Assembly: GCA_026413865.1 (NCBI GenBank)
Contig: JAOAKB010000006.1
Coordinates: forward strand, 35,736-73,112
From: Nitrososphaeria archaeon
Lineage (GTDB): Archaea > Thermoproteota > Nitrososphaeria > JACIWG01
DNA length: 37,377 nt
Direction: 5' to 3'
Part shown: piece by piece, positions 9,706 through 18,450 of the stretch
How the letters are laid out: each line of letters starts with the position of its first letter
Numbering within the stretch: position 1 is the stretch's first letter
Translations under genes and position numbers: made by a program
Notes under the pieces: generated by a model
What the model saw: only the letters and a program-made list of their open reading frames with translations
Told to the model about the DNA's origin: nothing
The model's database searches: none

Positions 9706-10138
9706 GCGTCCTTTAACATTAGACTCTAATGTCTTTATAGCTGCTCTAAAAAAGGACGAAAAATACAGTGAAAGATGTTATGAGATAATTAGAAAGGTGC
9801 CTGATCGCTTCCTGCTTATGGAACCAAGTATAATTTATCAAGAAGTCTGTGGTACTCTAGCAAGAAGAGTAGGCACAAATGTTGCTGATATGGCTAATAA
9901 AATTTTGGATTCACTAATACATCCAATGCTTTTGTTTACATGTAATAAGGCTTTCTGCACAACTGCCTACTCTCTATGTTCAGAATTTAATATTTATGCA
10001 ATAGATGCCCTTTATCTTAAAGTTGCTCTAGAAAATAATGCTATTTTAGTATCTTTAGACAAAGAAGAATTTATAGACAAGATCAATTCTAAAAAATCCG
10101 AAATTGAAGCCTATCATGTAAGCAATTTCCCATATTAA
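9692..10138 (+). CDS. vapC: PIN-domain toxin/ribonuclease (VapC)
   Basis: TLDSNVFIAAL, EPSIIYQEV, IYAIDALYLKVA and ILVSLDKEE give the acidic PIN residues; overlaps vapB by 14 nt. Confidence 0.85.
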   Translation: MWKNRRPLTLDSNVFIAALKKDEKYSERCYEIIRKVPDRFLLMEPSIIYQEVCGTLARRVGTNVADMANKILDSLIHPMLLFTCNKAFCTTAYSLCSEFNIYAIDALYLKVALENNAILVSLDKEEFIDKINSKKSEIEAYHVSNFPY

Positions 10139-10170
10139 TGGGAAGGTGGTTGGTACACGTTTCCTTTGAT

Positions 10171-10625
10171 CTAATGATATTTTATTTGTTTCTCTCTCCA
10201 GGTTTCACTTTCATTCCTCTGCACCATTTCAGTAAAACTGTTAAGCATTTCACTACATTTTCTTAACGATTCTTCAACCGACATATCTCCTACTTTATGC
10301 CTCTTGAAATCACTTTTTCGTACCATCTATTAAGTCCTTTCAAGCTTTCCTCTAGCTCTTCAACTTCTTCTGCTGTCATGTTATCGTTTTCTATATTATA
10401 TTGAATTTCTTCTTTAATAAACTCTTCACATTCTTCCAAAATCTCATTTAATTCCCTCTTTCTTTGCTCTTCAAAAATTTTTGTAATATCCTTATTATAC
10501 TATTATTTGGTAATATACAAATTGAATATGGTGAATATATTGCTCCAGCCTTTTTTTACTCTTATTTTTGATGGACTATTTGGTACATCATAGACTACAA
10601 AAACCCATTTTCCCCTACTTTTCAT
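10171..10625 (-). pseudogene. ChrB-like (chromate-resistance-associated regulator N-terminal) remnant
   Basis: Reverse strand, three frames: MKSRGKWVFVVYDVPNSPSKIRV / GAIYSPYSICILPNN / EILEECEEFIKEEIQYNIENDNMTAEEVEELEESLKGLNRWYEKVISR / HKVGDMSVEESLRKCSEMLNSFTEMVQ, matching the order of ChrB N-terminal domain elements. Confidence 0.65.
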
Positions 10626-10728
10626 ATCATATGATATTATTGCATCATATTTAATTAAAGTAATGTAATATTCTTGTATTTTTGTAACTATGGTCGCATT
10701 TAAAAGGTTTTGTTTGTTAGGGTCATGT

Positions 10729-11577
10729 ATGGCGTCACAGTATCTGCAAAAGCTCTATCAAAGAATATTGGATTTTGTGAGGGAAAGATATTCTGGAGAA
10801 GGTGGTTTTATGATGTCTCCAGTAGATTATCCGAATCCAGCAGCAACATACTATTCTCTATCGATTCTAGAAAATATTGGCGCAAATTTCGAGGAGAAAG
10901 AAAAATGTATTCGATGGCTTTCTAATTTTAAAATTGATAGCATTTACTCACTATACTATGTAGTAAAAAGTCTTATTTTACTTAATCAGCATGATATCTT
11001 AAAGAAAAGGCTGTTAGAAAACTTTAATCTAATTAAAGAGAATATCTTCTTTTCTTCTGTTCAAAAAATTTATGAAATTGAACAAGAGTTTAAGAAGCTT
11101 TATTTTTTGTCGGAACTTTATAATCTTATGGGCTATGGTTTTGAAGAGGATTTGATAGAAGGGATTCTTGACCATGCAAATGAAGATGGTGGTTTTGGTC
11201 TTATAGGGCATAGTACATTAACTTCAACGTATTATGTTGTTGGAACCTTAAATGTTCTTGGCAAGTTATCGTTAGTAGATAAAAGGAAGATTGTTGGCTA
11301 TGTTAGGGAATGTGAGCGGCCAGAAGGTGGTTTTGTCACTAGGCCAGAAAACATCCTACCGTACATAGAATATACCTGTTATGGTGTTAAAACATTGGAA
11401 ATTTTTGGGGAAAAAGTTAATTTTCCTTTGGAGCATATAAAATTTGTTCTTAATTGCATAAACAAAGATGGCGGCTTTAGAAGGACAATAATATTGGGTA
11501 TATCAAATCTTGAAAATGTATATTATGCAGTGTCATTGCTAAAAACTTTGAATATAGATAAATTTATTTCATGGTGA
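10729..11577 (+). CDS. Prenyltransferase/squalene-oxidase repeat (alpha-alpha toroid) protein
   Basis: Repeats GEGGFMMSP...AATYYSLSILENIG, EDGGFGLIGHSTLTSTYYVVGTLNVLG, PEGGFVTRP...IEYTCYGVKTLEIFG, KDGGFRRT...LENVYYAVSLLKTL. ORF track starts at 10690; ATG 10729 is an alternative start. Confidence 0.8.
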   Translation: MASQYLQKLYQRILDFVRERYSGEGGFMMSPVDYPNPAATYYSLSILENIGANFEEKEKCIRWLSNFKIDSIYSLYYVVKSLILLNQHDILKKRLLENFNLIKENIFFSSVQKIYEIEQEFKKLYFLSELYNLMGYGFEEDLIEGILDHANEDGGFGLIGHSTLTSTYYVVGTLNVLGKLSLVDKRKIVGYVRECERPEGGFVTRPENILPYIEYTCYGVKTLEIFGEKVNFPLEHIKFVLNCINKDGGFRRTIILGISNLENVYYAVSLLKTLNIDKFISW

Positions 11578-12359
11578 TGTGTATGGTTAAAAAGGATATT
11601 ACTACATTAGACATATTAGATGCTTTTGAAAATGGGAAAATATGTCCTCTCTGTCAACTTTGGATAAAGAGTGAGGAAAGGTTGATGCCATATCTTTTAA
11701 CCAACGAAGTTAACATGGATCCAGACTTTAGAGCGAAGGTGATTGGTGCAAGAGGCTTTTGTAACCGTCACATACATTTACTTTACAATACTGCGTACAC
11801 GCCAGGAAGTCAAGACGGTTTAGGATATGCTTTATACATGCAGGATGTAATAAAACTAATGCTAGACAAGATTCAGGAAACGAAATCGGACATTGAAAGA
11901 ACTACATCAAAGGTTTCAGGAGTACTAAATAAGAAGGAAGTTATGAAAATATTTAAACAAACTGTTGGCAAGCTAGAAGCCAATTTTAAAGGCACTGATT
12001 CATGTCCCGCATGCGAGTATCTTAAGCAACTCGATTCACTGCGCACAGGAACGGTGGTTAGAATGTTGGATGAAGACAGTGAATTTAGAAAAATTTTTTC
12101 AAACTCAAAAGGCTTATGCATACCGCACTTTATATCAGCAATAAAAATTGTATTGGAAACAAAAGTAAAAAATCAAGAAATTATCATGAGCTTGCTCTTT
12201 GATGTGGAAGCGAAAAATATAGAAAAAATTCAAATCCTATTAGCCAAGTTTATTAAAAGATTTGATTGGGCTTATACACAAAAGTCTTATGGTGAAGAGA
12301 TCGAAGTAAACAATATAGTTAAAGACTTTTTAAAGGGTGTTGAAGGTCTAAGAATGTAA
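11571..12359 (+). CDS. Cys/His-motif duplicated protein (DUF6062-like)
   Basis: Two copies of CPxC...C-x2-H: KICPLCQLWIKSEERLM...GFCNRHIHLLY and DSCPACEYLKQLDS...GLCIPHFISA. Confidence 0.65.
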   Translation: MVMCMVKKDITTLDILDAFENGKICPLCQLWIKSEERLMPYLLTNEVNMDPDFRAKVIGARGFCNRHIHLLYNTAYTPGSQDGLGYALYMQDVIKLMLDKIQETKSDIERTTSKVSGVLNKKEVMKIFKQTVGKLEANFKGTDSCPACEYLKQLDSLRTGTVVRMLDEDSEFRKIFSNSKGLCIPHFISAIKIVLETKVKNQEIIMSLLFDVEAKNIEKIQILLAKFIKRFDWAYTQKSYGEEIEVNNIVKDFLKGVEGLRM

Positions 12360-12406
12360 TTGCATTAAAGCTATCGTATATATACTCCTATTTCTGGCAC
12401 TTGTAA

Positions 12407-13584
12407 GTGAGTATGTTAGACACTTACATTATTCTAGCTCTATTGTGGGCATCATGCTTTTGGCCATACTTTTGCCAGCAGACCATGATAGCTATAATGC
12501 CTAAAATACAAGATTCTCTTTCTTTATCAACTTCTGCTGCAGGTACCCTATTAAGTCTAAATTCTTTAGGCTATATAGCTGTTTTCAATTAGGAAATATT
12601 TTATGCACAAAAATTGGGCGTGTAAAGACAATAGTCTCTGGTACAATTTTTATAATTTTTAGCACTTTGCTTATCTCTTTCTTTACAGACTATTTAATAT
12701 TGGCTATTGCACAAATTATAATTGGCGTTAGCTGCGGTATTTATCCTCCTGCTGGCCTTTCTATTCTATCTGACCTTTTTTCTTCAAACAATAGAGGTAA
12801 ATTTGTAGGCATTCATGAAACATCTGTGCCTACTGCGATGACTGCTGGACCTGTTTTTGTAGGCTTGTTGCTTAATTTTGGTTTTTATTGGAACATGGTT
12901 TTCCAGTTTTGTATACTACCGTCAATTATGTTATTAGCTTGTCAAATAACGTTTTTTAAGATAAAGAATATAGAATCCTTTGATAAGAAGCCAAATGATC
13001 AAGTAAAATTAAAGCTGTCTTCACAAATGCCATTTTTTCTCATAATACTTATAATAGTTTATGTTTTTCGTGGTTCTGTTAATGCTCAAGTTTCTTTGTT
13101 ACCTATTTATTGGGTTTTTGAATTAAGTGCAGATGCAAGCTTTTCAGCACTTATCTTGGGTATAATGAGAATTTTCTCTATACTTGGTCAAGTGGTTGCA
13201 GGATATCTTTCAGATGTTTATGGTCGATTTAGAATCTTTTTGGCCATACAGATTTTGCTTGCTCTATCACTTGTACCAACCTCATATTTGCCCTTCAGCC
13301 CTCTACTTTTTGCCTCTTATGCCATCTTCTCAATCCTATATAATGCGTTTATGCCTGTAATGTTCACTATTATTTCAGAGCAATTATTTCCTGAAGAAAG
13401 GCCAAAAAATATAAGTATTGTGATGTCAATTGGTGGAATTTCTACAATTGTTCACACAATCATACTTACCCTAGTTGCCGAAAGTTATTCGTTCAAATTA
13501 GCTTGGCTATATCCCGTAATAACAAGTTTTTTGGCAGTTCCTCTTATAATGTTACTAAAAGGTAATCTTAAAAATAGTTTCTAG
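12407..13584 (+). pseudogene. MFS transporter interrupted by a single frameshift
   Basis: 61-aa N-terminal and 305-aa C-terminal ORFs join as ...LNSLGYIAVFQLGNILCTKIGRVKTIVSGTIF... if one T is added in the T run at 12582-12585. Confidence 0.8.
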
Positions 13585-13611
13585 CTCTTAGTCTAAAAGC
13601 TTCCTAAGAAT

Positions 13612-14061
13612 ATGATACATAATCTTTTTAAAAAGCTATATTGCAAGAGACAACTATTGGGAAGCAAGATTTTACTTATTTTAGCTACAGTATTTATTGT
13701 TACTATCATTTTTTGTTTCACCCTAATCTTTCAACTTCAAACTAAACGTGGGTTTGAAATTGTTCTTTCAGACACTGGTGAAGTTGTTATCTCAGATAAG
13801 AATATATTATTCTATAATAGAACTTCACATCAAATAAAAATTGATAGAGAATGTCTGGATAAAATTAAAAAAATGGACCTTTATCATAAACAATTTACCG
13901 CCAAACTGCATAATAAAGAAATTTATAGCGGATCATTTTAGTCCAATATAAATTCAATGTCCTATTCTGGGATAGTAATATTAGATATTTTGGCAGTCCA
14001 ACACGGTTTAACTGACACTTTAGGAATAGAACCCTGTTATCTTTCCATAGAATTTTATTAA
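13612..14061 (+). pseudogene. Small single-TM protein interrupted by in-frame TAG at 13939
   Basis: 109-aa ORF with an N-terminal TM helix; the same frame stays open 39 codons after TAG: SNINSMSYSGIVILDILAVQHGLTDTLGIEPCYLSIEFY*. Could also be an intact 109-aa gene. Confidence 0.4.
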
Positions 14062-14154
14062 AAATTTGATGCAAGAAAAAATCTGGATCTATTCAATTAT
14101 CTAAAGAGTATAAATAAGTTTGTTTCATAAAATTTCCAAAAAATGGTTTGTTTA

Positions 14155-14227
14155 TAGCCCGGACCAGATTCGAACTGGTGTCTGCGGCTCCAGAGGCCGC
14201 TGTGCTTGGCCGCTGCACCACCGGGCT
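14155..14227 (-). tRNA. tRNA-Gln (anticodon CTG)
   Basis: Folds as AGCCCGG TG GTGC-AGCGGCCAA-GCAC A GCGGC-CTCTGGA-GCCGC AGAC ACCAG-TTCGAAT-CTGGT CCGGGCT A; all stems paired; no encoded CCA. Confidence 0.95.
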
Positions 14228-14261
14228 ATCGTATAAAGGTATAATGTTCCTGCCTAAAAAT

Positions 14262-14909
14262 TTATCCTCCAATATAATCAATTATCTCATACAGAGAGTG
14301 TATTTTATGTATCCTAGTATCTAATATTTCATTTTTGTCTCCAAAATATAATCCCAGTCCCGCTTTCTTTAACATGTTTAGGTCATAAACTGTATCCCCA
14401 ACAGCTATGGTCTCATTTAAAGAAACATTTTCTTCCTTACACACCATTTCAAGTACCCTATCCTTTTTTCTTGGCTCTACAATCTCGATTCCCTCTCCAA
14501 CTAAGTATCCTTCATTATCTGTTTTCAGCTTATTTGCAAAGACTTTGTCAGCATAAACTTCTTTACCAACTTTTTCTGCAAGAATATCTATTCCAGCTGT
14601 AATGATCACAATTTTAAGTCCAATTTTCTTTAATTCTTTTGCCACTTCTTTTGCTCCATCTACAAGCTCAAAATGTGATAAAATTTCTTCTATTTCTTTT
14701 ATATGAATTTTTTCTTTTTTCCTCATCCATGAACTTATGTCTCTAATCATAAATTCTTTGTACGATATTCTGCCTTGTCTGTACTCTTCTAAAGACTTTT
14801 TTGCTTCTTCAATTGTATTAAATTTTTTGTGGATAAGCTCCCAACTACTTTTACACTTGATAAGAGTTCCATCCATGTCAAAGAAGATTATCTTATACTC
14901 CAACATCAT
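14262..14909 (-). CDS. HAD-superfamily phosphatase (SerB-like)
   Basis: IIFFDMDGTLIKCKSSWEL, LKIVIITAGIDILAEKVG, AVGDTVYDLNML. Confidence 0.85.
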   Translation of the reverse strand: MMLEYKIIFFDMDGTLIKCKSSWELIHKKFNTIEEAKKSLEEYRQGRISYKEFMIRDISSWMRKKEKIHIKEIEEILSHFELVDGAKEVAKELKKIGLKIVIITAGIDILAEKVGKEVYADKVFANKLKTDNEGYLVGEGIEIVEPRKKDRVLEMVCKEENVSLNETIAVGDTVYDLNMLKKAGLGLYFGDKNEILDTRIHKIHSLYEIIDYIGG

Positions 14910-15025
14910 ATCCTAAATTTCATTAGGTTAAAATTGTTTCTGAACACTCATATTCTTGAGAATTTGATTAACAATATTAAGTAAAGTTTATATTAGCTTT
15001 TAAGGGTGCCCTATATTGATCTAAT

Positions 15026-15919
15026 ATGAGCATCTCCTTCGGTAGCACTTTAAAGGTTTATTTGAAACTTACCATATTATTCGCATTACTTGGAGGTATA
15101 CTAGTTGGACTAGGTTTCCTTATTGGAGGTGTCTCTTTAGCTTTCTGGTTCCTAATTTTTGCTTTAGCATTTAACTTCCTCATGTACTTTGTTAGCGATA
15201 AAATTGTTTTATTAAGTACAGGTGCTAGGATTGTAAGTGAAGAGGAGGCTCCAAGACTTCATGCTATTGTCTCAAAGCTAGCTGCACAGGCAGGTATTCC
15301 TAAACCTAAGGTCGCGATTGTAAGTAGTCCACAGCCAAATGCTTTTGCGACTGGAAGAAATAAGGAACATGCATTAGTCGCTGCAACTACAGGATTATTA
15401 AATATGATGAATGATGATGAAGTGGAAGCAGTTTTGGCGCATGAAATAGGCCATGTCATACATCGTGATATGCTTGTTTCAACTGTTGCAGCATCTATAG
15501 CTACTGCAATCTCATACATAGGCAATCTTATTGCTTGGATGGCAATATTGGGTGGCTTAGGTGGAAGAGATAGGGACAGTGGTGCTAGAAGTATAGCTGC
15601 ATTAGGTGCTGCAATACTAGCACCCTTGGCTGCAACATTCGTGCAACTCGCAATATCTAGAAGTAGAGAATATTATGCTGATGAAGCAAGTGCGGTCTTA
15701 ACAAGGAGACCTCAATCCCTTATACGTGCATTAACAAAGATTGAACAGATGATTTACCGTGGCATTCCATTAAATGCTTCACCTTCTACAGCTTCACTTT
15801 GGATTGCAAATCCATTTAAAGGCTCAAGCTTACTTGAGCTCTTTAGTACACATCCTTCGACAGAAAATAGGATAAAAAGGCTTGAAGAGATTGCTAGAAA
15901 AATGGGCTACTACGTGTAA
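15026..15919 (+). CDS. htpX: M48 family zinc metalloprotease HtpX
   Basis: HEIGHVIHRDM motif, SREYYADEASA, PSTENRIKRL; N-terminal TM helices. Confidence 0.93.
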   Translation: MSISFGSTLKVYLKLTILFALLGGILVGLGFLIGGVSLAFWFLIFALAFNFLMYFVSDKIVLLSTGARIVSEEEAPRLHAIVSKLAAQAGIPKPKVAIVSSPQPNAFATGRNKEHALVAATTGLLNMMNDDEVEAVLAHEIGHVIHRDMLVSTVAASIATAISYIGNLIAWMAILGGLGGRDRDSGARSIAALGAAILAPLAATFVQLAISRSREYYADEASAVLTRRPQSLIRALTKIEQMIYRGIPLNASPSTASLWIANPFKGSSLLELFSTHPSTENRIKRLEEIARKMGYYV

Positions 15920-15922
15920 CAT

Positions 15923-16225
15923 ATGTCACCTTTTACTATCATTGTAGACTATTCTAATGTTTATGGAGCTGGACCAAGACTTTCCAAAAATTTTATTGAA
16001 GTAAATGTAACACCTGACACTACAATTGATAAAGTTAAGAGCACAGTTCTAAACTATCTAAATATTCCATATCCTGATCTCTATTATCTTGAATTTAATA
16101 AGCAAAAATTAGATGATAAAAGCTCAATTGGTTTATTAAATTTTTCTAAAAAAAGGGTTCTTGTTTTAAGATGCAGTAACCTTGACGAGCTTTATTCTCG
16201 TTTGAGAAGAGATGGACGAATATAA
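15923..16225 (+). CDS. Ubiquitin-like (beta-grasp) small protein lacking C-terminal GG
   Basis: 100 aa; FIEVNVTPDTTIDKVKSTVLNYLNIPYPDLYYLEFNKQKLDDKSSIGLLNFSKKRVLVLRC follows the ubiquitin fold pattern. Confidence 0.55.
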   Translation: MSPFTIIVDYSNVYGAGPRLSKNFIEVNVTPDTTIDKVKSTVLNYLNIPYPDLYYLEFNKQKLDDKSSIGLLNFSKKRVLVLRCSNLDELYSRLRRDGRI

Positions 16226-16280
16226 ATATTTTAGGAAATAATTATATGCTTATATATTTTATATTGGGCCGTAGAAGGCA

Positions 16281-16949
16281 ATGTCTTCGAAAACTGAAAT
16301 TGGCTATGTCCTAAAGTTGTTATTTAAAGGATACAAGAATATTTACATGTTTTACGTAAGTTTAATAATTGTTCTAATTTTTGTTTCTTTAACAGTCTTT
16401 TTTGATAACCAATTAGCTAATTTGTTTGAACTTTCTATGCGAAATCCATTAGGTATTTTGTCATCAATTTTTATGCAAAATAGTTTTTCTAGCTTAATCG
16501 TAAACATTTTCTCTGTCATTCTTCTAATTTTAACCTTTACAAGCCTAAACTCTATCTTAGAAGTCTACAACTTTAAGTTAAAATATGATCTTTCAAAATC
16601 TTTTATGTTTTTTCCATTACTTTCTTCAATTATAACTAACATTACAACATATGCTATCCTATTATTCTACAATTTTTCTGAGGTCGTTCTGTCAGGCTTT
16701 CATGTTCTTGTTCAACCTCTTCTCGGATTTTCTATATCATTGACGCTCTTTATGTTATTATTGTTTGAGGGTCGCAGGAAATTCTTTCTCCCTCTATCGC
16801 TTACGTTACTAGGTTTTCTTGTCTTATACATACTTTATGGTATATACTTTTTTGGTCTAAGCAGTTTTATTTTTGATTTTCAAAAGTTTTTTAGTTTATC
16901 TTTAGGTCTATTGTCCGGTATAGTTATATCAGTATTGAAGTTGAAGTAG
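16281..16949 (+). CDS. Multi-pass membrane protein
   Basis: 222 aa, about six hydrophobic helices; TATA box gcttatatattt placed for a leaderless ATG. Confidence 0.65.
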   Translation: MSSKTEIGYVLKLLFKGYKNIYMFYVSLIIVLIFVSLTVFFDNQLANLFELSMRNPLGILSSIFMQNSFSSLIVNIFSVILLILTFTSLNSILEVYNFKLKYDLSKSFMFFPLLSSIITNITTYAILLFYNFSEVVLSGFHVLVQPLLGFSISLTLFMLLLFEGRRKFFLPLSLTLLGFLVLYILYGIYFFGLSSFIFDFQKFFSLSLGLLSGIVISVLKLK

Positions 16950-17444
16950 GTGAATTTTTTGGAGGCTTATCAGATATATCCGGTGGGGGTTGTCCATATT
17001 AATGTTGGAGACGATGTTGTGCGTATGCATGAAAACCTGGAAGGTGTTATAGAAGTTTTTGAAGAATTTTCTGAAGCTCTGTACAATATTGAAGGCTTCT
17101 CTCATCTTATACTAATTACGTTCCTTGATAGAATTGATTTGAGAGGTAGAAGGGTTTTGAAGGTTAGGCTTCGCCGTGCTATAGAAAAGGGTGTGCCAGA
17201 GACATTGGTTCCAGAAGTAGGTGTGTTTGCATGTGATTCCCCAAATAGACCTAATCCCATTGGTGTTAGTATTGTAGAAGTTTTGAAGGTGAAAGGACGT
17301 TTTATTTTTGTAAGAGGTTTGGATGTATTTGATGGTACTCCAGTGATTGATATAAAGCCTTATACTCCTTATAGGAGGGTTGAAAAGTTTAATGTTCCTG
17401 GATGGTTTTCAAATATAATAAAATGTATTGGTCGTGAACCATAA
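16950..17444 (+). CDS. TrmO/TsaA-like tRNA (t6A37) methyltransferase family (UPF0066)
   Basis: YQIYPVGVVH..., CDSPNRPNPIGVSIVEVLKVKGRFIFVRGLDVFDGTPVIDIKPYTP. Confidence 0.9.
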   Translation: MNFLEAYQIYPVGVVHINVGDDVVRMHENLEGVIEVFEEFSEALYNIEGFSHLILITFLDRIDLRGRRVLKVRLRRAIEKGVPETLVPEVGVFACDSPNRPNPIGVSIVEVLKVKGRFIFVRGLDVFDGTPVIDIKPYTPYRRVEKFNVPGWFSNIIKCIGREP

Positions 17445-17456
17445 TTATAATGCAAG

Positions 17457-18407
17457 TTATTCTTCTTTAAGGTAGAATGCTGCTGCTATTGTACCATATA
17501 ATCCAACTTCATCTCCAAGTTTAGTGAATTTTATTTCAGGAACTCTGTTTATGGTATATTCTTCAACGTGCTCTAAAATTGGTTTCAATATTTGTTCCCT
17601 ATTATTCAGTGCTACTGCTCCCCCAACTATAATCAACTCGGGGTCATACAAGTTTATTAGGTTCGCGAATCCTATAGCATTTAACCTGCCAATTTCCTCA
17701 ACAACCTTTAAAGAAAACTGGTCCCCCATCCTTGCAGCATCAAATATTTCTTTTCCATCTAAACTTTGAAGTTTGCTATAGACTATGCTCTTTTCCAGAA
17801 CGTTTTTATCAAAATCTTTAGCCATCAATCTTACAAAATTTGGTATATTTTTGCCAGAACAGTATGCTTCCCAATGTCCTCTTTTCCCACATCCGCAAAC
17901 TAATCTTCCATCAAAATCTATTGTCATATGTCCTATCTCGTGAGCGTTTCCATCCTTTCCCAAAAGCAATTTATTATTAACGAAGATTCCTCCGCCTATG
18001 CCACTGCTTATGGTAACATAAACTAGATTCTCTACACCTCTTCCCTCTCCGAAAAACTTTTCGCCAATCACTGCTGCAACACAATCATTGTACATTTTTA
18101 CTGGAAGCTTAAGTTCACTTGAAATTGGATTAGTCAAATAAACTCTCTTAAAAGGCAGGTTTGCTGGCGAAATTGAACCTGTTCTAGGGTCTATTGGCCC
18201 AATTGTCCCAATAACTATTTCAACCGCTTCTTCGATAAACTCTCTAGGCAATTCTCTGACCATATTAATGATCTGTCTGCTTACTGCATACTCGTCACCC
18301 TGCTGTACAGTTTTTTTAACATTTTTTGCCAAAATTCTTCCATCCTTTACACCTACAGCAACCCTAACGTGGGTTGCTCCTAAATCTACTCCAATAGCTG
18401 TTTCCAT
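17457..18407 (-). CDS. ROK-family sugar kinase (glucokinase-like)
   Basis: IGVDLGATHVRVAVG; SSGIGGGIFVNNKLLLGKDGNAHEIGHMTI; zinc motif CGCGKRGHWEAYCSG. Confidence 0.92.
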   Translation of the reverse strand: METAIGVDLGATHVRVAVGVKDGRILAKNVKKTVQQGDEYAVSRQIINMVRELPREFIEEAVEIVIGTIGPIDPRTGSISPANLPFKRVYLTNPISSELKLPVKMYNDCVAAVIGEKFFGEGRGVENLVYVTISSGIGGGIFVNNKLLLGKDGNAHEIGHMTIDFDGRLVCGCGKRGHWEAYCSGKNIPNFVRLMAKDFDKNVLEKSIVYSKLQSLDGKEIFDAARMGDQFSLKVVEEIGRLNAIGFANLINLYDPELIIVGGAVALNNREQILKPILEHVEEYTINRVPEIKFTKLGDEVGLYGTIAAAFYLKEE

Positions 18408-18450
18408 TTAAATCAAAATAGTTTAATCAAAGTATGCAAATAAATTTTTT

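Noticed and set aside
9007-13941. Pyrrolysine or genome-wide TAG recoding to explain internal ambers
   Set aside because: TAG terminates several intact genes here and no pyl genes are visible; the permease also has frameshifts.
14155-14227. tRNA as attachment site of an integrated element
   Set aside because: No second copy of the tRNA 3' segment was seen in the window, and no integrase was found.
14093-14281. 62-aa ORF on minus strand
   Set aside because: Overlaps the tRNA-Gln gene completely; the tRNA fold explains the sequence.
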